From assembly GCF_947623445.1 (NCBI RefSeq), contig NC_135242.1:15128001-15192000 (forward strand): DNA of 64,000 nucleotides, in the 5' to 3' direction. The translations under genes and the position numbers were made by a program. Positions within the stretch are counted from its first letter, which is position 1. Every line of letters begins with the position of its first letter. This DNA comes from Clavelina lepadiformis (Eukaryota > Chordata > Ascidiacea > Aplousobranchia > Clavelinidae). Below are positions 36,545 through 47,200 of the stretch, in pieces. Under the pieces are notes generated by a model. It searched no databases. It was given only the letters and a program-made list of their open reading frames with translations, and was not told where the DNA came from.

Positions 36545-39064
36545 CAGTGGTTCTCAACCGGGGGTCCGCGAAACGTTTTCAGGGGGTCTGTGAGAACTTC
36601 GAAATTTGCAACATAAAGTACGAGTTTTTAAAAAGTTTTTGCTGTTTATCATTGCTGTTTGAAATAGGCTTGAACATTTGCTTAATTGCCTATTGTGATG
36701 GGACAATACAAAAGCTTATTGAGATTTATCACCCGCAGGGAAGGCCTATTGTGATGCAATAGATTGCGGATTATACGAGAAGACAGCTGCATACAGTGAT
36801 TTTAAGTTGCTGGAGATTGCACATAATCGCTTTCTCAGTTTTAGCTTGTAACTAGCAGCTTGTTGTTGTGAGCAACGTATAGTAGCGTAAAGGAGATAGC
36901 TTTGTTTACTAAAACTTAACCAGTATGGCTAAATCAAGAAAGTACTTAGAAAGTTATCTCAAACTAGGATTTACCTCAATGTTAGATCATGGCAACGAAA
37001 AACCACAATGCGTTTTATGTCATGTTGTCCTCAGCAACGACGCAATGAAGCCATCAAAGCTTAAGCGTCACTTGCAGCAAAAACACCCAGAGCATGAGGG
37101 AAAAGACTTGTCTTTCTACCAAAGACAAAAAATGTCTTTGAAACGACAAAAACTTGATGCTAGTGGATATTTTCAACAGCAAAGCACTGCAAGCCTGGAG
37201 GCTTCTTTCGAAGTGGCATTACAAATTGCCAAGCAAAAAAAGCCTCATACGATAGCAGAAACGATTGTAAAGCCTTGTGCTGTGAAGATGGTGAAGTTGA
37301 TTTTGGGCGAAAAAAGCTCAAAGAAAATTGAACAAGTGTGTTTATCTAACGACACAATTAAGAGGCGCATTTCTGTTATGTCAACAGACGTTAAACAGCA
37401 AGTTATTGATGAACTCAAAGCTTCTCCCATGTTTTCCATACAGCTCGACGAATCAACAGATGTCGCATCATGCTCGCAACTTTTGGTTTTCGTTCGATAC
37501 ATACATATGGAAGACGTCAAAGAAGAATTTTTGCTTTGTAATGCTTTGGAAACTACAGCCAAAGCTCAAGATGTGATGGACACAATCTCAAAGTTTTTTG
37601 AAACAGAAGGCATACAGTGGGAAAAGCTCTGTGGGGTATGTACGGATGGAGCACCGGCGATGCTTGGATCAAAATCTGGTTTCCAAATGAAAGTCAAAGA
37701 AAAATCTCCTCAAGTCAAAGGAGTGCATTGCATGATACATCGATATGCGCTCGCCTGCAAGACACTTCCAAGTTATTTGAAGAATGTACTTGATTCTGTA
37801 GTGAAAATGGTCAATTTTATTAAGAAGAGTCCCACCACTTCTCGTCTATTTAAACAGCTTTGCAAAGAAATGAACTCTGACCACGAGACTCTTTTGTTTT
37901 ATACTGCAGTACGATGGCTTTCCAAAGGGAATGTTGTTTCCCGCTTCTATGAGCTGAGTACCGAAATCAAACTGTTTTTGGAAATGGTAAAGAAAGATAA
38001 CTTCAACAACTTCTTCAGTGATGAAACATGGTTACAGGGTCTGGCTTATTTGGCCGACATTACTGAACAGCTGAACAAGTTCAATTTGAGACTTCAAGGT
38101 CCTGATACAAACATTTTGCAATTTAAAGACGTTTTGTTTGGCTTTGTAGAGAAGGTGCAAAATTGGGATCGAAAAATCAATCAGGGCAACTTTGCAATGT
38201 TTGAAAAACTTTCTGCATTTGAAGCTACTGGTCTCAGACCACAAATCAAGCAGGAAATTAGTGAACATTTACAGTCGCTTGAAAAGGAATTCCAGAATTA
38301 TTTTCCCGACCTGACAAAAGAGGTTGAAGTCTTTCCACGAAATCCCTTTTCTCCTATGATAGACATAGCAACTGTTTCAGAGGAACTTCAAGACGAACTG
38401 CTGGATTTGAGGAATGACTCAGCCAGTCGTGAAATGTTTTTGGAAAAATCACTTACTCAGTTTTGGTGTATCATGTTGCGGTCGTACCCAAAGGTATCGA
38501 AAGAAGCATTACGCGTTATTGTTCCATTTGCATTGACATATCTTTGTGAAAGTGGATTTTCTGCTCTCGTTCATATAAAATCGAAGGCACGTAACCAACT
38601 AAATGTTGAAGACGACATGCGACTATCGATTTCGAAAACAAAACCCCGTATTTCAAGACTTGTTTCTAATATGCAACAGCAAAACTCCCATTAAGTGTAT
38701 TCGATAAATTGTATATTCATTCGATAATAATTCATTCATTCGAAATAATAAATTCATTCGAAATATATAATTATAATATAATTATAATTAATTAAAATTA
38801 TAATTATTAAAGATAATATTCATTCGAAATAATTCATTCATTCGATTGTATATTCGATAAATTGTATATATTGTGTATTCCCATTAAGTGTATGAAATAA
38901 ATAAAAATATCCGCATAGTTTGATGTTATTTTGATTGAATAGCGCAGTTGTGCACCAAGACTATTAAGTAAAACTAAGCAAAGAAACATTTAAGTGCAGT
39001 CTCAGAACCCTTAGTTTGCTTAAACTTCAGGGGTCCGCCAAGATCAGAAGGTTGAGAACCACTG
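36545..39064 (+). mobile_element. Autonomous hAT transposon (ZBED5/Buster-like)
   Basis: The termini are CAGTGGTTCTCAACC and its exact inverse GGTTGAGAACCACTG. They are flanked by a perfect 8-bp target duplication, GCTTATGC (36537-36544 and 39065-39072). The element is 2520 bp and contains one intact transposase frame. It sits inside exon 3 of the P-type transposase; with one duplication copy removed, the interrupted exon reads continuously across the site (TYSIS then NSPTK). Insertion is therefore younger than the P element. Between the ORF and the right end lies a 200-bp stretch of ATTCATTCGA-type simple repeats. Confidence 0.97.
36925..38694 (+). CDS. hAT transposase with BED zinc finger (ZBED5/FAM200-like), intact
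   Basis: The 589-residue frame is uninterrupted. The N-terminal BED finger uses Cys29, Cys32, His49 and His54. The RNase H-like core follows, with FSIQLDESTDVA and the CTDGAPAMLGSKSG acidic motif, CMIHRYAL, and RWLSKGNVVSRF. The C-terminal dimerisation segment contains VPFALTYLCESGFSAL and MRLSISKTKPRISRL, with the conserved glutamate in CESGFS. This order is that of animal hAT transposases related to ZBED5, FAM200 and SCAND3. The length is normal for the group and all key residues are present, so it may be catalytically competent, cutting and joining at its own 15-bp ends. The ATG at 36925 is the first in frame and directly precedes the conserved N-terminus. Confidence 0.95.
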   Translation: MAKSRKYLESYLKLGFTSMLDHGNEKPQCVLCHVVLSNDAMKPSKLKRHLQQKHPEHEGKDLSFYQRQKMSLKRQKLDASGYFQQQSTASLEASFEVALQIAKQKKPHTIAETIVKPCAVKMVKLILGEKSSKKIEQVCLSNDTIKRRISVMSTDVKQQVIDELKASPMFSIQLDESTDVASCSQLLVFVRYIHMEDVKEEFLLCNALETTAKAQDVMDTISKFFETEGIQWEKLCGVCTDGAPAMLGSKSGFQMKVKEKSPQVKGVHCMIHRYALACKTLPSYLKNVLDSVVKMVNFIKKSPTTSRLFKQLCKEMNSDHETLLFYTAVRWLSKGNVVSRFYELSTEIKLFLEMVKKDNFNNFFSDETWLQGLAYLADITEQLNKFNLRLQGPDTNILQFKDVLFGFVEKVQNWDRKINQGNFAMFEKLSAFEATGLRPQIKQEISEHLQSLEKEFQNYFPDLTKEVEVFPRNPFSPMIDIATVSEELQDELLDLRNDSASREMFLEKSLTQFWCIMLRSYPKVSKEALRVIVPFALTYLCESGFSALVHIKSKARNQLNVEDDMRLSISKTKPRISRLVSNMQQQNSH

Positions 39065-39072
39065 GCTTATGC

Positions 39073-39396
39073 TGTATGTATGGTCAGACTTTACTTTATC
39101 CCAGGAGCTTCTTTTAACAAGGCAATCACTTGTTTTATCTTTACTACCGGAACTGCATTGTGACTGCAAACCAGTTTTCATATTTCGTGTATATGGTTTC
39201 TTCCTTTCATGACCAGCCTGCAGTGAATCAATTCAAAGTTATACTGCCAGTATACATATTAGTATATTATATCAGTGCCTGTATACTTGCCAGTATATTA
39301 TAGCCAATAATTTCCAATAATTATTGGAATAATTATTAAAATAAATGTCTTAATAATAATAATAATAACTTATTAACTGCCAATAATTACTGGAAT
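39073..39396. other. Exon 3 start and intron of the P-type gene
   Basis: Bases 39073-39217 are the 5' part of P-type exon 3 (minus strand). Upstream of it the intron holds TATACTGGCAAGT-like short repeats and an (AAT)n microsatellite at about 39352-39368. Confidence 0.6.
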
Positions 39397-40944
39397 TTAT
39401 AACCTTACTTTTTTAAGATGTTGTGGAAATTTCTTAAAACGAGTTGGTACAGCACCATCTTTAAGCCTGTTTCGTTCCCCTGTTCTATCAAAATATTTCT
39501 CAAGAAAATGGTCTGAGCAAATTTTTGAGTGTTTGCTGGGAATCCAACAATCTCTACGCATTGCCACAAGCCATTCTTTCATTCGGTCTGAGTCTGATGG
39601 AAATCTGTTGTACATATACTTGGTACTATAAATATATGTTTTAATAAAAATATGTCATCGAATGCAGTTGAGACTGTTCGGGTACACTTTTAGCTGAGGT
39701 AAGTTATCGGTTGAACACCATGCCAATACACAACAGCTGCAATGTTAATGAGATGGTCAGAACTTACAGCTCATTAAATTGAACGACTGGTGCAAAGACA
39801 CGATTAATTAATAATTCCTGTTGCACAAAAACACCTGCCGGTACTACTACAATATTGCTCTGTAGCAGCCTGGGAGCCGCTTGCAATACCATTATATCAT
39901 TCGTGGGAACATATTCGCCATTTATTTATTGTGATATTGTTTACTGATAAAACCGCAATTATTGTCGTTTAATATTTGGAAACTTTATTTAAATAACTTT
40001 ATGTGAAAACGCCGTTTAGTACGTTACCAGGTGATTTCATAACATCCTAGTTTTAACTGAAGGTAATTCCCATTGCCAACGCTTTGTTTTTATCGTTCAC
40101 ACATTCTGAAATGTTCATGTATTTTACGCCGAATATTTCCGTTCACACCGCTCCACGCTGTTATAAGCTCAAACTTCTACGCGAGTAATCGCGCAGACAG
40201 AGATACCGAATCGTACGAACGTATTACGTTAGTCGTGTTAATTGTAATTCGTTAGACTTGTTTTAAATGGTGAGTGCTAAGTTTGTGATTGTGTCATATT
40301 CGGAATCTGTACAGTTCCTACAATAAAGGATTGTTTCTGATAAACTGTATCTGTTAATCGTAAGAGCTTTCGGTTAGTAGACGTAAGGTTAGAGAATTCT
40401 AGCCGCACGCAACCACGGAGTCAGATCATTAATTCGGCAGGTAAATTAAGTCCGAATATCATAAGTTAAGACTGACAAACAGTGCAATCTTCTGCAGCTC
40501 TTTGCAACTCAGTTTTCTGCAACTAACCTGTAGCCTATATACCTGGCATATAAAGGCTGTGGTTATCGCACCGCTGTAGTTGTTTAACATCTGCATGTTT
40601 CATATGGGGGCCATTTTGCTGCTTGTGGTCTTGTTTTAGCAAGGTATAACACTCTTTGAGGAATTTCCTGTCAATGGGCCACTGAGATATTTAATAAATA
40701 GACGACTTTGGAAAAAAATTGATCACTTATCAACTTCTATGTTAGGCTAGTATAGTAAGAGAGTAGTTACTTTTGGCGTTCATTATTGGTGATGGTTATG
40801 GTGAAGAATGGAGTTAGTCAGCTTGAAAAGGCACAATACAGCCAATATGCCTCTAAGAAGCATGAAGTTGAATAAGAGATAGGCTACAGTTAGACTATAG
40901 ACCGTATACATATAGACATAAGTAGCATATTTAACACCTTAAGC

Positions 40945-41275
40945 CAGTGGTTCCCAAACTTTTTCAGCTTGTGGCACACTAGAAAAATTAGGAAACGCTC
41001 GCGGCACACTAGAAAAATTAGAAAACGCTCGCGGCACACTTACAAGAGAAGAAATGTTGCTTTAAAAAATTACCCTACTCTATCAACAATGCTATAATTG
41101 GTTTCATCGTCACATGTGCTTATTTCTCAGCTATTGAAGCAGCTAGAAAGCTTTTAAGTCGCATATGCTTGTCTGCATGCCTTATTTTAAATATTTATAA
41201 GTTCTTTTCCAAAATTCCAAAAAGATTCGCGGCACACCTGAGAATCTGTGGCGGCACACAGTTTGGGAATCACTG
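40945..41275. mobile_element. hAT-type MITE, 331 bp
   Basis: The ends CAGTGGTTCCCAAACT and AGTTTGGGAATCACTG are inverted repeats. A perfect 8-bp target duplication, CCTTAAGC, lies at 40937-40944 and 41276-41283. The left part has a 30-bp unit (CGGCACACTAGAAAAATTAG plus AAAACGCT) repeated in tandem. It is non-coding and lies in intron 1 of the P-type transposase gene. Confidence 0.95.
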
Positions 41276-41767
41276 CCTTAAGCAATGAGAAAAGAGCTTT
41301 CAGTTACAGGACTTTATGTCAGTGCCAGTAGGCTAGGGCCTAGGCTACGCTACAGTTTACATACGGTACCGGTATTAACGTTAAACCAAGAAAAACATAG
41401 TTGTAGGTAATTATTATTATGCACAAAAAATGCTTACGCATGGAAGGTTCTTGGATGACAAATTTTCTTTCTTGTCTCATCATCCGAACTCCCTTCACTG
41501 GCACTTCTTTCCATTAACTTATCGCTTACTGTAGCGCTATTAACTCTCTTTTTCCTTTTTCCACAACCGTAAGCACAGCATTGAGTTCCCCTTTTATCCA
41601 TGTTTTATATAGATTACAAATTGACGAAGAAATCTCACAATTTAACGTTGGACCTAATAGCTTAAAAGCCTTATAAAATCGTATTCAAAGCCCAGTTTGG
41701 GTCCCTTACTGTTCCCGCCAAATCTGTTCAATTGACTTCATTTTTGGTTGGTCGAAAACAATAAGAA

Positions 41768-41798
41768 GAGCGATCTAGTGTTTTATAGGATATCTATG
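41768..41798 (-). repeat. Right 31-bp terminal inverted repeat of the P-type element
   Basis: Exact reverse complement of 33293-33323. It lies about 170 bp upstream of the transposase start codon, the expected place for the 5' terminus. Confidence 0.9.
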
Positions 41799-41849
41799 AC
41801 CTGGGCCCACTTACCTAGATCACGTGCGGCATTTAACGTCTTTAGATAA

Positions 41850-44265
41850 CACTGGCCAACAAAAAAAAAATTTTTTTTGAGTGCCAAAGATATTTTGATG
41901 GGTTCTGGGTAATTTTGGGCTGCTGAGTCCGAAAATAATATTCGTTTTTTTGAATTGGCTCTAGTTTTTGAGATATCGATATTTTTTATTTTTGACAAGA
42001 GAAAAATCGTTAATCGTACTTAGAATACTGAATTTTACGTATTGGTTTGCGCAGTTGTATTTAAGAGTTATGAGTTCATCACGAAGAAGCTGTCGCAATG
42101 ATCCTGACAAGTTTTGTTATATCTGTGGGGAATATATCTTCAAAGACCAAAGGAAAGCTATCACCGATTTTGTGAGGAAGGTGTATCTTTCGTATTTTAA
42201 AGTGAAGCTTGGTGACCAAGACAAGCCATGGGCACCTCATATTGTCTGCAAAGCATGTGTAGAAAGCTTGAGAAAGTGGACTAAAGGTACCCTTAAAAAT
42301 CTCAAGTTTGGTGTACCGATGGTCTGGAGAGAACCAAAAAGCCATTTTAATGACTGCTACTTCTGTTTGCTAGACCTAAAGGGGTTTAATCGTCGTAAGA
42401 AGAATACTTGGAATTACCCAAATTTAGAATCTGCTCGGCGACCTGTGCCTCAATTGGAGGAAGTACCTGTGCCTAAATTTAGTGATTTACCTGACACATC
42501 CTTGGAAAATGATGAGTTTCATGAAAAGGTAGAAAGCTCTGCAAGTGACAGCAGTGGAAGTGTGTTCGAAAGCCGTCCATTAATTTTAGAGCCATTCAAG
42601 CAGGAGGAGCTGAGCGATCTTATCAGGGATCTCAACTTATCCAAAGAAACAGCAGACAGCAGTTTTGGCATCCCGACTCAAAGACAAAAACTGCCTTGGA
42701 ACCGGAGCTTCAATAACATTCTACCGTACAAGAGAAAAAGAATTACGTCCGTATTTTAGCCAGCAAGATGAACTTGTTTACTGCAAAGACATCGAAGGGC
42801 TTCTGTTGAAAATGGGAGTGCCACAATATAGACCTCAAGAGTGGCGCTTATTCATAGACAGTTCGAAAAGGAGTTTGAAATGTGTATTGCTACATAATGG
42901 TAACAGTTATGCATCTCTCCCAATTGGCCACTCAACAAAACTAAAAGAAGAGTACAACAACATTAAAACGGTATTACAGAAACTGGATTATGACTCTCAC
43001 CAATGGTTAATCTGTGTAGACTTGAAGATGGTAAATTTTTTGCTTGGCCAGCAAAGCGGCTATACAAAATACCCATGTTTTATCTGCTTGTGGGATAGCC
43101 GAGCGAGCACTGATCACTGGGTGAAGAAAGGGTGGCCACCTAGAGATTCCATGAGAGTAGGTGAAGGTAACATCATAAATGAACCTTTAGTTGCTAGAAA
43201 GAAGATCATCATTCCACCGCTGTACATAAAACTTGGTTTGATGAAGCAATTTGTGAAAGCCTTGCCTGCAACTGGGGATTGCTTCAACTATATTTGCAGA
43301 ACATTTCCTGCTTTGACCATCGAAAAGCTTAAAGCAGGCATTTTTGATGGCCCTCAGATCCGCAAACTCATAAAAGATGTGTGTTTTGTGCAGTCCATGA
43401 CAGACACAGAGTCTGCTGCTTGGCAATCGTTTGTTTTAGTCACACAGAACTTTCTTGGTAACCGAAAAGCTGAAAATTACCAAGAATTGGTGGAAGATAT
43501 GCTTTCCAAGTTGAAAGATTTAGGTGTGAAGATGAGTATCAAGGTTCACTATCTCTTCAGCCACTTAGATCGTTTTCCTGCAAACCTTGGTGATCTAAGT
43601 GAAGAGCAGGGAGAAAGGTTCCACCAGGACATTAAGGTCATGGAAGAGAGGTATCAGGGCAGGTGGGATGCCCATATGATGGCCGACTACTGTTGGAGTC
43701 TCCAACGTGACTGCTTGGCTGCATCACATTCCAGAAAGTCGTACAAAAGAAAATGTATAAGCATCAACTAATTTTTTTGTATTACAGTAGCGGTATATGA
43801 TTGATTAGCGTGCTTTGACAGCTTACTAAATGTACTTTGAGCGTTACTAAAAGTAGTGTTTGTGCTTTGACGTCGCCTGTTTTTGCGTTACAAAAATCTG
43901 TTGTTTACTGCTAACATCGCCTAAGTTTTATAATTTTTGGTTGATTTTCACATGAAACATGATTCGCGTAAAGAAGGCTCTCTGTGTTAACGATTGCGTC
44001 TTTAACAATATCGCATCAGAAATAGAAGAATACTGTATGCACATGCTTGAAAAGACAGATGTAGACTCATCAAAGTTGTAGTATAAAGAGAATTTTACCT
44101 ATGTCAAAATTTGCGTATTTTTAGCACTTTTTGAAACAAAAATATGAAATATCTCAAAAACTAGAGCCAATTCGGAAAAACTAATGCCATTTTTGGATTC
44201 AGCGACATAAAAATACCCTAAAACCGTTGAAACTTTCTTGGCACCAAAATGTGTGTTGACTAGTG
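41850..44265 (+). mobile_element. DNA transposon of the CACTGG-ended family, copy 2 (nearly intact)
   Basis: The left end starts CACTGGCCAACA and the right end is TGTTGACTAGTG. The arms stay similar over about 120 bp, including the exactly inverted GAATTGGCTCTAGTTTTTGA and then GATAT. ATAA abuts both ends (41846-41849 and 44266-44269), compatible with a 4-bp target duplication. The element is 2416 bp, encodes one protein, and starts only 51 bp outside the P-type right terminus. CAC termini and short duplications recall the CMC (CACTA/Mirage/Chapaev) superfamily, but the protein does not show a CMC core I can recognise, so assignment is open. Confidence 0.85.
42070..43771 (+). pseudogene. Transposase of the CACTGG-ended family, single frameshift
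   Basis: The ATG at 42070 opens a frame with an N-terminal zinc-binding segment (CYICGEY...CKACVESLRKW, then NDCYFCLLD), followed by an acidic linker. The main domain holds LASRLKDKN, PQEWRLFIDSSKRSLK, HNGNSYASLPIGHS, WLICVDLKMVNFLLGQQSG, KYPCFICLWDSRAS, PLYIKLGLMKQFVKAL, GIFDGPQIRKL, EEQGERFHQDIKVMEERYQG and MMADYCWSL. One extra base near 42655-42665 shifts the frame; without it the protein would be about 567 residues. Proteins with this motif series occur in many animal genomes as far as I recall, usually unnamed. Asp, Glu and His positions in DLKM, DSRA and GERFHQD are candidates for a nuclease centre, which is inference. Confidence 0.8.
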
Positions 44266-47200
44266 ATAATATTCCATCATAATTCGCATCATCGGTTAAA
44301 ATGAAAATGGTGAATGAAATTCAATTAGGTTGAAATAAAATCGCAATAAAGTTGCAAATCACGTACAGTATTACTACGAGGTTTCATGCATAGCAGTTTG
44401 TGAAGAAAGTTTGCCCGCAGATGGAGAACAGTGAAAAGTTTTCACATCAAACAACAGAATTGAAACCAGGAACGAATCCATTCCTGAACTTATTTCTCTG
44501 CGGCCGCCGCTCCAGAACTTGCGTGGCGGTTTGCAAGAAAAAATTTGAGCGTTCAAGTTTGAAAACGATCTGCTGTGTAAGACGATATTCTAATACTCTT
44601 TAAAGCTGCTCGTGTCAGATTCTCCTTAAGAAGCAATTTTGGGATTTACTCCTCGACTCCGGGGCGCGAGTAAAAGCGATCGCGATATTTGAAACAAACG
44701 AGTCGCCTCTTTCATAGACTTCACTGACCCGAGGATTCAAAAAACAAACCAACCGAATAAAAGGGGAAAGCGATGAAAAATGAATTGGTAATAACGGCGC
44801 ATTTCCAACATCGGGGGTGGCTTAAATCAGCGACGAACGGTGACGTCATTTGTTTATTTCAAACGATTTGTAGCGCGGTAAGAGTCGTTTTATAAAAATT
44901 TGTTCACAATATCGTTAGTCTTTCCCCAAGAGCTTTAAACGTTTATGGGCAAGCGGCGCATAACAACAGACCGGTGCGATATCCATTAAGCCTATAAAAA
45001 TTTTAAAGCCTTATGGACATTAATAACAGACCTCATCAATAACCAGACATTCAAAATAACGGTTTTGGTTCATTTGGAATCGAATTGACTTTAGATCAGA
45101 GAACTTGATAAATGGCCAACTGTCACGTACAAAACGCTGCAGGAAACCTATGTACTTCGGGGCTGCAAACAACGCTCGCCGTATACCATACATATGGGTT
45201 TAGCAGTTTGGCTCTTATGTTTATAAACCGTGTACTTCCATACTTAGTCCAGTCGTCTAGTAGTCGCTTTTGGTCACGTGACTTGAGCTCTGAAATCAAG
45301 ACTTTGAAGAACGCCGCGCAAGAGATTTGGGGCTAACCTGTTATCATGACAGGAAAAGGGAAGGTCGGAAAGGTGTATAATGAACAACCTCGGACACAAT
45401 GAAGCAACGCCCCAGTGTATTTCCTCTCCGTATTATTCTTAATGCCGACGTGGGCCGAGAAGCTAACGAAGCCGATTAGGAATTTAGGGATGTTTCAGAA
45501 AACGGGTTTGGATTGAGTTGGTGTCATAGATTGATAAATGGCGATAATACAATAACAAGACAAACGTCATAAATAACCACTACAATATTTGAACGATGTG
45601 GGAATTTTTAATGATGTGGGAAAAAGCAAAATTTTTTACTAAATTTTCCCGCTGTTGTATTATTCACCTTTAAATGTGTTCGTCATGATTAAGAACTTCT
45701 AAGCAAATCATACCACAAATTATTACCGTTTAAAGTGACGTTATGCGACGCGATATAAATGTCCCCACACAGAGGCTTCCGCAGTTCGTTTGCTTACTTT
45801 TAAAACGATGTTTCGTCATTCGTAGCTTCCACATTTATTCCTTAACAAAACAGACAAGATTATTAATTTATTACTCTCTGTTCAGAGGGAGGATCTTTTT
45901 ATGTTTTGGAGCTTCGTGCCGAGAAAAATTTACAAACAAAGACACAATCAGCGCAAAACACAGATGCAATTCCAACAAAAGAGTCCGAGAATGAAAAGAC
46001 AGTCGACACAAAGCGAAAACAAATTATTTCTTATGATAAAATAAACATTCAAAAATGTGATAAAAAGGCGGGAATAGTCGTTCTTAATTCAAGCGGTGGA
46101 ATGTCGAAGAAAAATAACAGCAAATATCATTGGGTAACACCAGAGAACACTCGCAGCGTGGTGCTGCTTTCATGGAGAGCAACTGCTTTATAATAATAAC
46201 GTGACAACGACCGCATATAAGCAAGGAACAGCGAACTTGAGTGAAAGGGCGCGACGAAGCGCTGGTGCCCTCCATGAGGACCAACTGACATTACTTTTTA
46301 GTTGGGCGGCAAATGTGAGAAACCTCGGCTGTTAAGTAGTTTTTTGACGAGTTATTAAATTTTCCCAGTCGAACTTATTGTTGATAAAATATCATACGCG
46401 ATTACGTCATAAACGTGATGTGATGCATGAACGACTTTGGACGCCATACTTTTCAACCACACAGAACGAAACCAACTGCACTTGAAACAAAACACAAGTT
46501 AAAATACACGTCCTCGGTCTCACATTAAAAAGCACAACCGCATATGCAATTGTGACGTAATACTAAGCGTGTTATGGCGTCAGGTGCGAAACGAGTGAGC
46601 GGCGGTTTCACAAGCTAAAGTTTCCTCAACACGAACTCGTTCGCGTTCAACGCTTTTTGTAAAGCGACACCTCCGCTGCTTTTGTTTGTGACGTAACAAT
46701 AGCGGCAGCTGACAATACAGGAGCACTTTTGGATCGGAAATGTGAAAAGCATCTTATATCGTTAACGATAAACTCGCATAGATCATAATCTCCATGTTTT
46801 AATTAAACACAGCAAACCCATACAAGCAAACGTTACGCGTATGCAAACCTTATTACGACCGACGTGGGCAAATTATTTCAGACGGACTGACTTTAAAATA
46901 AATGTTTAACTTAAATGAGATGCAAGCGGAACCAAGATGCGTGAATCTGTTGCCAATATTTCAAACGTCTTAATTGAAGAGATAGTTTAGACTTTAGAGT
47001 AGAGGGTAAATCGGTTAATGGAGCGTATTAATAGAAGCGCTCACATGAACAGAAATGTTGACTAACGATTCCATTCGAATATATTGGGTTAAGACAACGT
47101 TTGACTAAAAATAGCCATTTACTTTGTCGCTTCATTTTCCGGCAAAGATCAAAGTGCGGTTTGCATAAACAGGCACATTAGTAACGTCACAAATACTGCT

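Larger units (their letters stand above)
34165..41601 (-). pseudogene. P-element/THAP9-like transposase gene, interrupted and frameshifted
   Basis: Exon 1 (41601-41438) begins MDKRGTQCCAYGCGKRK. Exon 2 (39625-39409) completes a THAP zinc finger, with CAYGC pairing with KICSDHF and the family's RFP and P-RFK positions present. Exon 3 (39217-34568) encodes the coiled coil and catalytic core, with CALMLDEMAIK, the VGLNN-like VVSLNNSWK, SVTCDG, and later LANKLKLAH and SQDYLELFFGAIRS. Exon 4 (34418-34165) encodes the C-terminus ending KLVLFSHQ. Exon 3 is broken three times: by the hAT insertion at 36545-39064, by loss of the conserved stretch near 35688 together with a frameshift, and by a one-base frameshift near 34640. 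All splice phases still fit. Family function is cut-and-paste transposition; this copy cannot make the full protein. Confidence 0.85.
33293..41798 (-). mobile_element. P-type DNA transposon with nested insertions
   Basis: The element is bounded by perfect 31-bp inverted repeats (33293-33323 and 41768-41798) and contains a THAP-domain P-element-type transposase gene on the minus strand. The right repeat lies about 170 bp upstream of the transposase ATG, where a P element's end should be. Thirty-one bases is also the terminal-repeat length of the classical P element. The outer 8 bases do not match (GTTCAGCC left, ACCTGGGC right), so the original target duplication is lost or one end has been rearranged. 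A 2520-bp hAT element and a 331-bp hAT-type MITE are nested inside; without them the element would be about 5.6 kb. Confidence 0.8.

Noticed and set aside
41850..44265. Assignment of the CACTGG family to CACTA/EnSpm
   Set aside because: The terminal bases are suggestive, but the protein lacks a recognisable CMC core and the two copies give conflicting duplication lengths (3 and 4 bp).
45743..46193. Overlapping open frames in two phases as coding exons
   Set aside because: No recognisable domain and no convincing splice sites linking them to the vasorin-like gene.
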